Part shown: positions 12,661 through 26,400 of the stretch, piece after piece | Layout: every line of letters begins with the position of its first letter | Position numbering within the stretch: position 1 is the stretch's first letter | Assembly (NCBI RefSeq): GCF_963676685.1 | Contig: NC_092350.1 | Coordinates: 37,662,873 to 37,726,872, forward strand | Direction: 5' to 3' | Length of the DNA: 64,000 bases | From: Mytilus edulis | Taxonomy: Eukaryota > Mollusca > Bivalvia > Mytilida > Mytilidae | Translations under genes and position numbers: made by a program | Notes under the pieces: model-generated | The model's database searches: none | Told to the model about the DNA's origin: nothing | What the model saw: only the letters and a program-made list of their open reading frames with translations

Positions 12661-13635
12661 AAGTGACGCTACATTTTTTAGTATGAAATTAAGTTCAAAT
12701 GCTCAAATTGCAATTGAAGTTATGGAAGTACATACATGTATATTTTGGAAGATAAGTTTTTAGAACATTTAGGAACGTTGTACTTCAAAAACCGATAAGC
12801 CAGTGAAGTAAAATGGTCAGAAGTATTTGTCACCTATAATTAGTTGTTATATATATCATGAAATCTACGGATATTTTTCATAACAAATATTTAGGAACTA
12901 TTTCATGTAAGATTTTAATCAAAATTAGTACCAATAGAAGCAGACCTCTCATAGGTTTATTTGTTTATTTGGTAATTTATCTATTTTGAAGCGTTTATTC
13001 TCAATTTCTGATGATATAACACAAAGTTTATATCTTATCCAAAAATTTGATTTACACCAAAAATGAAAAACAAAACTAACCGAAGAAAAGTATGACCAAA
13101 TAAATAAAAACTTGCCGACGTATTTGTGGGTTGAGAAATACAGAACTAATAAAAATAAGTGTCTATGAGCATTGGAGGGTGTGGATATAGGATAAAGACA
13201 GGATGTGGATATAGAATAAAGGCGATAGGAACGTTCATCTTGCATTGAGCCCGAACACCAACAATTGTTGAACTATCCTACAGTCATATTGATTGATAAA
13301 ATGTGAGTCACATCAAAGTTCACGGTATCGCTTTCAGAGTTAATTTCGTTTCTTTATTCTCTTTTAAAGATACTTTTTTTAGTATTTTGAAAAGGCTAAA
13401 TGGAAGACTAGTATGAAGTTTTAAGCTGAATCTTTTACGAATTATATAATATCAAAGAATGTTTCTGTTCTTTTCAATACAATTTTATTGGTTTAATACT
13501 ACAGTATAACAGATTTAGCGTTTTGTGAGTTTATAGAAATTAATCTTGTGAGTAATTTTACATGTGATTAAAACACTTTACCAAGATAAACAACTAGTCA
13601 TGCTAGTGTATGTATATTTTCTTAAGCCCCATTTA
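12661..13635. other. Non-coding interior of the 8.2-kb element
   Basis: No gene supported. The 98-residue minus-strand frame at 12949-13245 has no recognisable domain, and its AT-rich residue mix suggests chance. Confidence 0.5.
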
Positions 13636-13830
13636 TGGGCATTGGTTTTTCTTTTGAATGGTTTTACACTTGTAATTGTAAGGGACTTTTATAGCTGGCT
13701 GTTCCGTGTGAGCCAAGGTTCCGTGTTGAAGGCCGTACCTTGACCTATAATGGTCTTTTATAAATTTTAACTTGGATAGAGAGTTGTCTTATTGGCACTG
13801 TGACTCATACCACATCTTCCTATATCGATC
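13636..13830 (+). repeat. GATGTGG-family repeat, divergent subfamily
   Basis: Carries GGACTTTTATAGCTGGCTGT, GTTGAAGGCCGTACCTTGAC and ends ACTCATACCACATCTTCC. It has an extra TTATAAATTTTAACTTGGAT block compared with the 2215 copy, so it belongs to a second subfamily together with the copies at 23872, 31579 and 57331. Confidence 0.7.
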
Positions 13831-14536
13831 AAACCAGGTTTTGTTGCGAGCATAGCATAAAGCATGTTAAAGCATAGAATATTTTCTTTTTTATTTGGAA
13901 TTTATCATACTGGCTTCATTTTTCCGTTCTGAAAATCATAACAGAAATTAATAACGTTAAACGTTGGTTAAAAGTTTTGCGACAGGAGACCTTTCAGAAT
14001 TCATAAACTTAGTATTTTTTTTGTTTAATGATATAATCAAGATTGTTGCATGCCGTTCAAATGTTATAGATTAGGAGCCACCTTTGCTTTGTACATTAAT
14101 TCAGTCTGCACCAAAAACTTTTTCAACTACTGGTCCGAAGACCAATATTCTGACATTTTTCTTATTGGGCCAAACAAAATTTTGCAAAAACTTACTAGTC
14201 CGAATGAAATTTTACTAGTCTGGGGCATCGGACTAGTGGCTAACAGTGCAGACTGTTAATTATGTCAAAAAGTGATTATATGCAAAGAATAAGAGAAAAA
14301 AATAATTGTTGAATGCAGTAATAATAAATAACGAATTTACAAACTTTTTAGAAATGATGTTCAAATTGGCCATCAAGATCAAAATTGATAAAACAAAATC
14401 ATATATCGATACTGTACTTTTTTCATGTTTCAAACTGATATAAAAAAAAAATACTACCGAGAAGAAAGGCCAATGCTTTGTATTGTACTAACGGGATAAA
14501 AATAACGAATAATATGTTTTTAACAATAAAAAAATT

Positions 14537-14753
14537 GGTGTGGACTTTAACGGTGCTTTTTTGTGGACTTTAGCGGAACTTGTTATTGTGGACTTCAACG
14601 GCGTTTTCTTGTGGACTTTAGCGGAGGTAATTTTGTGGACTTTGGCGGAAAGTTTGTGGACTTTAGCGGCGTTGTGGACTTAACCGGAAATTTGTTGTGG
14701 ACTTTAGCGGTGTTGTGGACTTTAGAGGAATTGTGGACTTTAACGGTGCCACA
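14537..14753 (-). repeat. Right TIR and subterminal array
   Basis: Reverse-complement partner of 6558-6712, with about ten copies of TGTGGACTTTA-type units and slightly longer than the left array. Open frames reading through it on either strand (14563-14862, 14595-14822) are translations of the repeat, not genes. Confidence 0.9.
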
Positions 14754-14759
14754 ACGGTG

Positions 14760-16700
14760 GTTTAAACTTTTTTTTAAATATTCTGTTTCAATCAAAAGAA
14801 AGGGAAAATATCTTTGCCCCAAGGGGATACTAATTGAAATGAATATTATTTTTCTGTTTTAATTAAACTGTTCTTAAAAAAAAATATGTGCCGCTTTTGC
14901 ATTTCGGTTCTATACGTAGCAAGTCGAGCAAACCACTCATATAAATTATGCTGTATGATTGAGCTGCACGAAATGAAAAAAGTACGACTTTATTTATACA
15001 ATGCATGAAAAATAACGTCAAACTAACGTTACTAAAACTAACACCAACACTGTATGCGACATCATTACATTTTCAAAGCTTTAGAGCATTAGAATAGGTA
15101 AACGTTAAGAGAAAAATTCTAATTGACCAATCCAATTCAAGTATTTATAGATATGCAAATGATAAAAGAATTATTCAATAATAGTCAAATTATACTATAA
15201 AATATTAAATTCAGTTCAACTTACCTGTAGTATTATTAATTTTTTTATCTTTACTTTTGGATTGTTTGTCATAATTTATAAAATGGGACATTTTTCATAT
15301 AAGTACATTTCTTTGTGATTCATATTGTACAGTGCAAGATAAAATGTTTTTCATCTTCTATGATATTATTATGACATAATTTGCACAAACTTTCTTCTCA
15401 AAGTATGACATTTAAACAGCATTGGTATAAATATTGGTTTTATCTTATTTGAAACAATGAAACAATTTAATTAACAATACTGGACCAAAATAAAATAATT
15501 CCAATGAAGATTTTTATATCTGTATTTCTTTTTTAAGTTGCAGAATAAAAAGTGTGACTTAAATACATACTGTCATTTTGTGCTGCTCGATCAGTAATGA
15601 TTTCTTGACGGTCATAAATTGACCTTTTGGTCCCTCCCATTACAACACGGCAGATGACTGTTGAGTTTTGCTGTACATAAATATATAAAAAGGAATAATG
15701 AATGATGGTTTATTAACATTTGTAGACTGTCAACAAAAATATCTACATCTTTAACACGAAGACCATAATTAAGAAGCAGCTGACCATAGTCCATACTTAA
15801 CTATAATATAATTAATATTGTAACAGCTCTATATGATTTCCTATATATCTCGAGTGCCTTGGAGTTGAATGAGGACTTGGATAAATTGTTACTGTGAGCA
15901 CGCACTTTTTTTTTCATTTTTGTCTATTAACATGATTAATTAGAAAACTACAGGATGATTATTATGATGATGGGTGGTAAATTGCTCAAATATTCTAGCA
16001 ATTCTAACTCTTGTATAGAGTAACTTAGACTGCAACTTTTGTTGTGTTTATTTCCCAAATTTAGTCACATATTCAAATCTACTATAAAATATTAAATTCA
16101 GTTCAACTTACCTGTAGTATTATCATTTCAAAAACTTTCTATCAAATGAAATGTCGCACGGATGCTAGGTTTAAATATCAAAGTCTGTAGCACGAGGAAA
16201 ACGATCCGCGCGAAATATCAAGGACAAGGTCAGTTAGGTTAAATGAATAAACTAAAAATAGAATATTAATATCATGGATTTTGAAAAAAATTCATACTGA
16301 CCAAAATAATCTGGTTGACATTAAGATTTGAAATTTATATATTAAAAATGCCGGAATCAATAATTAAAAATTAATACTTCTTTCAAATTATTTTGCGGCA
16401 AAGCCGTCACGAAAAAATAAGGAAACTATCATTAAAAGTTCAAAAGGGAGCGTGGAAGGTTATCATGTTTTCCCTATTAACAGTAGTATTCTTTATTCCC
16501 AAAATGATGAAAACAAATTAACTGGTCGAGCAAAGGACAAAAAAAATGCCCTCACCTTTTTTTTTATAAATGTTAAATGATTGTTCCCAAGCATTTAAAG
16601 TAATAAATGAAAACGAAATTGAAGAAAATTAAAAGAAAATTAAAACAATCCGAAAATCCCATGGGGTTTATTAAAAGGGGGTCAAACCCAGGCTAAAATA
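14760..16700. other. Repeat-derived non-coding flank
   Basis: No gene. A 45-bp direct repeat (ACTATAAAATATTAAATTCA, then GTTCAACTTACCTGTAGTAT) occurs at 15192-15237 and 16080-16125. The stretch 15540-15870 is a diverged relative of 1365-1520 plus 2376-2470, including GGAATAATGAATGATGGTTT. Confidence 0.55.
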
Positions 16701-16739
16701 GGAGGATCAAACCATATGACACGATTTAAAAGCATCAGA

Positions 16740-16839
16740 GGCGAATTAAGAGGGCCCGAGTGTTAATCTTTTCCCGGCCTTTTGTGGGAAAATTGGTTTA
16801 CTTGGAGGGAATCAATGAAGCATGACTGGTCAGGGTTAC
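16740..16839 (+). repeat. Left half of the dispersed repeat split by the giant element
   Basis: Reads TTTTGTGGGAAAATTGG, then AATCAATGAAGCATGACTGG up to GGTTAC (16834-16839). The apparent continuation, CTCTTAGGGAGTCAAAACC then TCTGGATCCGCCAC, is found 37.6 kb away at 54431-54484. From general familiarity with mussel genomic repeats these two pieces belong to one family; this should be confirmed by search. Confidence 0.55.
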
Positions 16840-17172
16840 AATGAGTGGCCGTTCATGTCATTTGTGGGATATTCTATCGCGTTAGAAAAAAATTACGCGT
16901 TATTTTGTAAAACTATCGCGTTATTGTCTAAAACTAACGCGTTATTACAAAAAACTATCGCGATATGTGATTTTTGCTATTTATTTGAAACATTATCAAA
17001 CTAACGCGTTAATTTTCATAAATAACGCGATATTTATCATTGACGCTATATTAAAGAAATAACGCGTTATTTTGTTAAAATATCGCGTTACTTTGTTAAA
17101 CAAACGCGTTACTTTGTAAAACTATCGCGTTCTACTTTTTATCGCGTTAATGTCTAAAACTGTCGCGTTAGT
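16840..17172 (+). repeat. Left terminal inverted repeat with CGCG motif array
   Basis: After the 40-bp terminus come more than ten copies of TATCGCG, AACGCGTTA or ACGCGTTA separated by short A/T spacers such as TTTTGTAAAACT. CpG-containing hexamers are rare elsewhere in this AT-rich window. These motifs are natural candidates for transposase binding sites (inference). An open frame at 16822-17004 is a translation of the array. Confidence 0.85.
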
Positions 17173-17199
17173 TCTACAAATGCAATCTAACAGTGCATT

Positions 17200-17403
17200 C
17201 ATCTACCAAAACGTGCGCACCAATCAGAAAATATATTATAAAAAATTTCGGGTGCCTGCGGTGCGATTGGTCCATGGTTTCATGTGACTACAGGATGCTA
17301 GATGCTGACCCACAACATCCGCCATCTTGCTGAATTCATTTAGACCCAAACCACAATTTTTGTTCGCCTCAATTTTCATTGTTTTCAGTCGAAACAAAAA
17401 GAC
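17200..17403 (+). promoter_or_regulatory. Candidate promoter and 5' UTR of the transposase gene
   Basis: Immediately inside the left repeat: a CCAAT box at 17220-17224 (ACCAATCAG), a TATA-like ATATATTATAAAAAA at 17231-17245, an inverted CCAAT (GCGATTGGTCC) at 17264-17273, and CCGCCATCTTG at 17319-17329, the complement of the YY1 consensus, a motif often found just downstream of animal transcription starts. The cluster precedes the first ATG by 75-185 bp. Motif reading only; no transcript evidence. Confidence 0.55.
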
Positions 17404-20400
17404 ATGAGTTCCGATGCAAGAGTAAGTGGTTCAAATTGAAGATTCCATCCTGTTTTTAAATATCTATAGCACGTGCATCTCATTTTCAGTTTGGTCGCCG
17501 AACTGTAAAAATTATATCGGATAATTTGTGTCAAAATATTCTGCAGAACTAAACAGAAATAATATGTGGAGTTTAAATATCATTGATTGATTAATAGAGC
17601 TTTGAAAGATCTATTTTTTCATTCATCAATTATTTATACACCGATGTCGGTGACTTATATTTCAAAGGTCATTGGTGGGAAAAAAGGGGGGGATTTGTCT
17701 TTTCGAATCAATTTGCTATAAAATTTCCGATTTCCATTGAATAAATAGCAGGTTAGATTTTTCTTTCTTACCAAATCTGCCTGTACTCTATTAGGGAATG
17801 ACCGTGTGGGGTTATGTTGTTGTTTTTTATATATTGTGAGTCCCAATCTGATGAAAAAGAATTCTAATCAGGCAGATGAGTACAAAAAATAATCTAATTG
17901 ATTGCGTTGAACAACTCACAATGCACATTGACAACATGAGGAGCTGCACCATTTGTAATTTGTCAATAAATGAACTTGGTTTTGACACATTTTGCTGCAT
18001 ATCTGTTCAGTGTTTTAATGAAATATTTTGTTCACTTTTTAGTCGTTCATATGATTAAGTTATTGTGTACATGTATCTTTACTTGTAACGATTCAGTGCC
18101 CTGGTATGAAAGAATGTTGACTAATATCATGAATATTTAGATGTTTTATATATTAATATTGAATTTATATATATGCGAAAGCAAATTTACAGATCTAACA
18201 TTGTTGGGTTGATGTTTAGACGAGTTGTATATACATAATGTACACAGCCATGTAGCACCATCGTTGCTGGTGATCCGATGGATAAATCTGTTGTACAGTT
18301 GTCACTGACTCAGACGTACTTATAAATATAATTATTTTCTGTGACTGTATCTTGCATTAATGTGTAGGATCCTTTACTATAGATAATTGAGCTGATCTGT
18401 AACAATAACATCTCCATGCCTTGTATATAATGTACTGTAGTATGACGCTAGATTAAAACTGATGTGGAACGGTGACACACGGCCACTGAAAGCTTTATTA
18501 TTTGTGAAGCCACTGTGGTCTAGTGGACGGCTATAAGCTACAGTGCAGGCGATTTGGTGTCATGATATCTCAGTAGCATGGGTTCAAATCCCGGCGAGGG
18601 AAGAACGAAAAATTTGTGAAAGCAAATTAAAAGATCTAACATTGTTGGGTTGATGTAAAACTAATTATCAGTTATTGCGTAACACTGACCGACCTCTCAG
18701 CGGTGATGAGCAACTTGACAATTTTAACCAACATTTATAATGAAAATGTGAAAATAAACACGCTGCGGGATCAAGTATTAAGGGACAGCGGACAATTAAG
18801 ACGCTGCGGGATCTTCGAAAATATTATGAAGGCGCTGCGTATCGGCCTGGGGAGAACACTGAAGTTTAGACGAGTTGTATATTTATATTTTAATATCATA
18901 TGTTTAGTAGTAAATACAGTAGTTTTCATATTTGATAAATAGCCTGCTGTTTAATCCATATTGTGCAACTTTGATGCGCACCCTTTATCCCATACCCTTT
19001 ATCACACATTCACACCCTACTTTTTTATTTATTTATTTTTTTATTTTTTAAGAAATATTTTTCATCAAAATAGGTACGGTCATTTGGGCGTGACGCAATT
19101 TATTGAATGACGTCATTATTATGTACATGTGACGTCAAGAACGTCAAGTTTTCATATTTTTTGGCACACTAAATGGCTTTATGCAACTATAAAAAATGCA
19201 AAACACACAAAAAAATACAGTGATAAACAAAATATTTTTAAAACAACAGCACGCAAATTGTAAGGTTACCCAGTTGCTTCGGATAAGTAATTGAGTAGTT
19301 CTTTGAAGGCCTTTGAAACAAGACAAAAGTAGAACTGAAGGTAACCCGGTGCTATGGATCAGAAAACAGTTCATATAATATAATACTCTCCTGTTGAAAT
19401 ATATGATAAAGCGTATAAAACATGGTAAAATCCGTATCGCATGCCGTATCACCCTCAACCAATATCAACCCTCGGGCCTAAAGCCCTTGGGCTGATATTG
19501 GTGTATACATGTATATATACAGAATAATTAATACATGGCAAAATCCGTATCATTTGTCGTATCATATATATATGTACCATGTGTATACCGGTTATATACA
19601 AGTATAAATTTAAATAACCTTTAAACCTATGATTGCGCTTTATAAAAACCACAATTTTTATATGTGTGCATGTAAAACAAATTTCTTGGTAAAGTGGTCT
19701 AAATACAAACAACATTTTCAAAAGACCAAAAACAGTGAGAAAGTATTTATTTTAACAAAATGCATTTGACTAACAGGTCGAACAACGGTTGTCCGTAAGT
19801 TCTGCTAATATATATAAAATATGCATATTATAAAATGAAAAACATTGTTTGTAAATTGTTTTAAATGGAACAATTATATAGAATTTTTTTTTTTATATAT
19901 TTAAGACTGTTTTTGGAGCAACATCATCCAGACCAGAACTTCAGTGTCCAGCCGCAGCAACTGTACAACAGTTTGATGATAGGGGTAAGACTAATTATGC
20001 TTTGGTACATGTACATGTACCATACTGTGAATGAATGAACAAAGAAGTTAATATTTTATTCTTGAGCACTTGAAGTATTACGTAAACAAAATTAACTTTT
20101 GATAATAAAATCACTGCATCTTTTATGCACCATAGTAGTCATTCCAAAAGTTAATTATTTGCCATCATTCCAATGGGTAGTTGCAGTTCATGCACACATG
20201 TTATTTTATTGTTTATTGGAATAACCTGTCTTTTTATTTTACCAGCTATACATGTAAAATGCCATATACAACACTCTTATTTTTTTCAGAATGGAAATCC
20301 AATCTATTCAAAAATTTAAGTCAGTGTACTGATGTCATTCACCAAGAGGAACATTGTTCATCTGCCCTGAAGGAAGCTGGCTTTGCTTCACCAGAAACTC

Positions 20401-23400
20401 CATTTTTATTACAACTAGAGAAGTCACTTCTTGATATAGCTTTGCCAGCCTTATCTGATGGGACATTTTACTGTTCATTGTTCAAAATTGAGAACAACTG
20501 CTACTGTAGATTTTTTGAAAGTGGTGTTTTGGAAGGTTATTTTTTAGCTGAAGGTAAGTTTTCTAATGAATAAGCTTCACTGTTTTATAACTAATCAATA
20601 GTTGTTGGTTACTGAAACTATAGTGGTCTTATATTATTCAAGTTCTGTTTGCATGTTTCTAAATTGTAAGGTACATTCTTACTAATATCAGTAATCATAT
20701 ATACAGTATATCCAATTATTTGAATCAATATTTTCCCCCAATAACAGAGTAGTTCCTTAATGTTGTACAATATATATGTCAAGTAGTAATTAGAATGCAA
20801 TACATGTCTAAGCAGTTTTTGTGTTGTAAATTTTTTTCAAAGTTATCACATAAGTAATATACAGAGTAAACAGTCATGCAATCATCTGTAATAGTTATTA
20901 ATTAAAATTGTGTAAAAGGATCTGTATAAAGCATTAACATTGTTTTTTTTAAGCAGTTCATTACAATCTCCATTCTTTTCACATAAAACAAAGAGATCAT
21001 TTTAGATTTGAAATTAGTTTTTATTGTTATTGATATATTACAGGTATAAGATATGTAAAATCTTACATGGAAGATAATTTTGACAATATTTCAATGGGGA
21101 AGTTTATTTGGTGCCAAGTCTCAACTCCAGAAGATATAACACAGTACCATCAAAGATATGCCAAAAGATTGGACAGAAAAAGAAGTCATAAGGCTATGAG
21201 TAAGTTTAAAAGCACTTGGAAAAAATATCCAGTGAGATTGTTTGTTGTTTTCTAAGCATCCCTTTTTGGCGTTTTATTGAAATATTTCTTTGTTTTTAAT
21301 TTTATTGACATTGACATTTTATTTTAACTATCATTAAATATGCAACAAAAATATCCTTAGATTAAAAATTAAACTATCAAAAAACCTTCTATTTGTATCT
21401 GATAGGTTAGATGTATTAATGCAAGTCAATTTTCTCATTGAATTTGATCAAATTCTATCCCTTAGGGTTTCCTCATTTTCCCCTATAAAAAAATATTTTT
21501 GTTTATTTCAATATACATTTATACAAAAAAAACAAGATCCATGATCCTGAAGTTTTCTATTAAGTTTGAAAGAACATTGGCATAGAAGTCTTTGACAGAA
21601 GTTTCATGAAAAACATCATTGAATATTTAGAATTCCAGAAACCTTAGGAATACTCTTTTGTGGTATACAATGTGAATACATCTTATTTACATTCAATTCA
21701 TCAAATATTGAATATTAAAAAAGAGTTGCCAGTTCTCATTTCATGTTAATTGCAATGTCTTTCATATCCTATACATGTGACCTACAAGATAAGATAATAG
21801 ATTATTGATTTCCTCATTATATATTTCAGGTCAACCCTCTGCAGATATTGGGCGAAGATTCAATTATTTGATGACAAAAAATAAAGGAAGTGTTGTGAAT
21901 GCACACAGAAATCTTTTGGCGAAGGCACAAACAATTAGTCCAACTTCAGAAAACCTCCAGTTTCTTGGCACTGTTTTGCATGTTATCAAAAAGAATTCTC
22001 ACAAAGAAACAAATCAGTTATTAGCAAGGTTAGAAAAAAAATATTGTATAAGACCAATACACGTTTTTAGAAAGTAAAAATACATATATATATATATCTT
22101 ACTAAAACTGAGTGTGAGTTCTACTGAAAAGTTTTCAGCTCACAATTATTTTTTTTCAGTAAGATTAATGTATTAAAAGTTTGTAGTAAAAGATATTAAG
22201 CAAAATGGTCTGCTTGATTATTTGTAGAGTTAAATGTCAATGAGAAAGTAAAACAACAATTTACCCAATGTATTATCATACTCATTTTATGATTACCACT
22301 AGAGACATTTGGATTCATATAAAGATAAGTGCTGTATTTGGCAAGCATCTTTTGTTCTAATTTGAACTAGTATTCTTTCAAACGTGACGATTTGTTCTTG
22401 TATTTTCAGTCATATAAATATGCATGATACATTTGATTAAACAAAACATATGAGATTGTATATCACAGTATGTGCAGTGCTGTAAGACATTAAAGAATGT
22501 TAATAATGACAGAAAGAATATTAAAATAATGGATTATCTTTTTAGGTACCATGAGGCTACAGGTGCATTTAGATCGACCTCACATACTTGGGAAAACTCC
22601 TTTCAGCAGTATAGAGTGAATGGTGTACCCCAACATCCACCTGAATTTTCCTCTCTTTTAGATGCTCCAAGAAGTTCCCATTTCACTTGGCATGAGAAGT
22701 GCATGATAATATCTGCTATCCCCAACAACCATTACTGGGATGAAGTAGATCAGGCCCATGTGGGATATGCTAGGATGCTGTCTGTTAGAGATGAAGTAGG
22801 GAAGAAAAAACCAGCATCTTTAAGAAATTTAATACTACTTCACTGCAGAGACAAAGATTTTGGTACCATCTATCAGCTAGTTAAAAGGTACAAGAACCCA
22901 GCAACAGAAACATCCGCAATCCAGAGTTCAGTAAACCAAACATCAAATCATACTGAAGTTAGTCAACCTGAAGAACAAAGATCTGTTAGAACAAGACGCA
23001 AAGCTCTCACAGAGGAAGACATTCTAAGAAATTTGACCATCTTAAATCCAGATTTTATTGAAGAAAACAGATCCACAGAAAATTCATTGTACCAACAGTA
23101 TAAAACTGCACAAATAGAAACAGGAACCCTTCAATGGAGACTTCACAAACCCCACATTGACATATTATGCATGAATGATATCAACATGAATACTGGAACT
23201 ATATATGATTTTTCTTATGTTCATATGACTAGAACTTTGGAAGGAAATGAACTACATTATAGTTGTACTTGTAAACTTTATGCCACCCTTCTTCAACTTG
23301 CAACTTTAAATGACAATCTTGATGCTGAGATTTATGATGTTAATATTCGATGCTGCCATATTCGTCTTTTTAAGGAAGTGATTGAACCAATTTTTATTAA

Positions 23401-26400
23401 TGTTTTTACTCCAGAATCCATTCCACAACCAACTAAAAGTCAAGAAATTGTTATCAGATCTTTAGAACTTCTGGACAGACCTGTTTGTATTTTGCCATCA
23501 ACATTGAAAACCAAGAAATTTACTGTAAGAGACGAAAATGATACTGAATCTTGTAATTTTGTTCACCTATCCAAAAACCGTTTAATATGTCAATCTGGGG
23601 AATGCCAAACAATATACGGATGCTCTCAAAGAAAAGTAATATATCTAGAAGAGACTACCAACATATGTCCTCATCTTGATGCCATGAAGAAGAACAGAGA
23701 TTTATGGTTAGTTAATCTGGATAACATGGAGGATGACAATGATGATGAAGACGATGATCAGTTTAACAACCAACCCAACTTGGATGATGATGATGCAGAA
23801 CTCAATGAACCTGTGCAAACTGATACAATTTCACAGGTATATTTAAAGAAAGCCTATTAGATACATAGGTATATGGAGATGTGGTATGAGTTCCAATGAG
23901 ACAACTCTCCATCGAAATAACAATTTATAAAAGTAAACAATTCTAGGTCTAGGTATGACCTTCAATACGGAGCCTTGGCTTACAACAGTTTCATCTTTGT
24001 TAAAAACTAATCAATTACAAGGTCTTATTTTTCTTATACATATAACAAAATTTAATGTGAATTGAAGTCCAAAATTTTTAAAGATACATTTTACCCTCCA
24101 CAATAAGATAAACATTTAAAGTCGGTTTTAGGTCATCCCAATTCTGTAGCTTATAACTGAAAAATATCAGTGTTTCAGCATCATTTATACAAATAATATA
24201 TGTTTAAAATTTTGGTATCATTGTAAAAAATGTTTAGGAGTATTCATAATTTTAAATGTATGATGGTATTTTTTAGGATGGTGTTTTCAAAGAAAATACA
24301 GGGTTATGGGATTTTCCAAGTTTAAGTCAACACCCACCAAAACAGGACAATGATCCTAGCTTTAGAGAGGCCATACAGTTGAGACATGCTATATTTGATG
24401 GAGCTAAAGATTTTCACAGAGATATAACAGGATGTTTTGCTGGGCAAACACTGGTTTTGTGTCCTCCATTACCAATAGGTAATTGTCCATGTGGGGTATG
24501 TATACAAGTCAATTTCCTATCTTGTAAACTCGAAATATTTGAAAACAACTACTGTAAACCAACTTATTTTCGTGAATACTTTATTTCGCGTTTATACCCA
24601 GCTAGTCAACTTCGCGGCAATTTAATTTCGTATTTTCTTATTTACTTAATGTAGTTTGAATAGGGAAAGATTCAAGTTATTCCTTTTCGCAACGATTTAA
24701 TTTTCCGTTATTTTTCTACTAGCGATAGTAGTGAAAATAAATCGCTCCCGAAATTTAGTTGGTTTACAGTTTACTTGTCTTTGATGTGACTGTATTAAAA
24801 TGAGACATATCTCTTGATCTGTTTTGTGTTTATTTCATAAATAGATACAATGAAATGTTATGGTTTACTGTAAGCTTTATATCTTTTTTTTATTTGGAAA
24901 TATACTATGTTTTATATCAGAATATTGTATTTTTATATCAGAATATTGTATTTTTATATCAGAATATTGTATTTCACTAAAACATACATTTATTACAGAC
25001 TGGTTATTACAGTGAGATGTTCCCAGAAGGAAAATTGTCAGAAGTAAGGTATAGACCAACAGTGTACCTGACAAATGGACCTGCAAGATATGTTGTAAGT
25101 GGAACTTTTTGAACTATTGTAGAAACTCAGTTTAGTGTTGAAATGTTTCAGAACTACTATGTATATGTTCACAGTATAAAAATAAGGAGATGTGATATGA
25201 TTGACAAAGTTAAGATAAAGTGTAAGGTTTATTTCAAGTCATAATTTTACATATCTATGTTTCAATTGCTGTATTAATAAAAGTACACATTACTCAATTT
25301 GTCTGACGTTATACATGTTATAGGTTGAAAAAAAGTTAACTTTGAGATGCTCTTAAATCTTACTTGTTTAAATATTCTCCTTATTGGCTTTCTGCTCTGA
25401 ACAATGGCAGTGTAATCAAATCCATCAGTAGACTGTCAAATGTCTTTACAGACAAACAATTTATAAGTAAACAAAATGTATTTTTTACACTCATAGAACT
25501 TGCAGAATATGTGCAAAATTAGGTAAATGTGTATTGTCCAAGAATTAAGATCAAAATGATTAAATTAAAACATAACTATGAATACTTTTTACTTGTTAAA
25601 GGTCAGAGATCGTGAATGCCTTGCTGGATGTCCAGGATGTTTGGTGAAGTATAGTGGTGCAATAAACAGCCTCCATTTTTTGTCAAAAGAAACTGCTGCT
25701 GGAGATGAAATTGGATGGGATTTTATTGATCATGCTCTTAACACACATGTCACATTTAGTGCTTTTTGTAAAATTATGTCTAACAAATATTCCAGAATTT
25801 ATTCTTCTGCTAAATTTATGTCTGTTCAAACTTTTATTTCTTGGTGGTTTTCATGGAGTAGCAAATTTAAAATTGACTTCCGAAAGCAGTGTTACATATG
25901 TAAAAGTAATCCGAAATTCCTGGCTTGTGATGGTACAAAAATTGGTATTAGTTTTCGTCAATCAAATGTTAAACCGATTGAAACACCTGAACCAACTGCT
26001 GAATTGATTGATCCTTGTCACAGGAGAAATGATAGAGCATTTCTGCGTTTCCGTGCTGATTTACCAAATGAAAATGAAAACATACGAAAATGTAGAGATC
26101 ATCTAGCATACCTTGCACGAAAACGATTAGGATTAACAGGAGCAAATGACATCATGAATTTTCAGACAGAAACTGATCGTACAGAGATTTTGATAAACAC
26201 TGTAGATGAAAAGTGCAAAGATATTATCCGACGGTTTTATTGCAATGAGTACCCTGATGTTCTGATGAAAAAATTATCCATTATATTTAAAGGTTTATCA
26301 TCAAATCATTCTCTTTCTGCTTTTATTCCTTTCAGATACACTGAATTATTCATTTCCATTCTTGATGAAATTAAGAATGGTGACTGCAGCAGACTGAACT

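Larger units (their letters stand above)
6558..14753. mobile_element. 8.2-kb non-autonomous TIR transposon with subterminal arrays
   Basis: The left end (TGTGGCACCGTTAAAGTCC...) and the reverse complement of the right end are identical for about 42 bp and remain alignable through arrays of an AAAGTCCACAA unit. Exact 6-bp direct repeats, ACGGTG, lie at 6552-6557 and 14754-14759 immediately outside the termini, as expected for a target-site duplication. No transposase-like frame is present; the interior is packed with other elements (7627-10457, 10499-12660 and GATGTGG fragments). I infer a non-autonomous element enlarged by nested insertions. The superfamily is not determined. Confidence 0.85.

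Noticed and set aside
14563-14862. 99-residue frame and its antisense 75-residue frame
   Set aside because: Both are translations of the right subterminal array of the 8.2-kb element.
18508-18600. tRNA gene
   Set aside because: A- and B-boxes are present but the cloverleaf is not complete, and a SINE body and tail follow.
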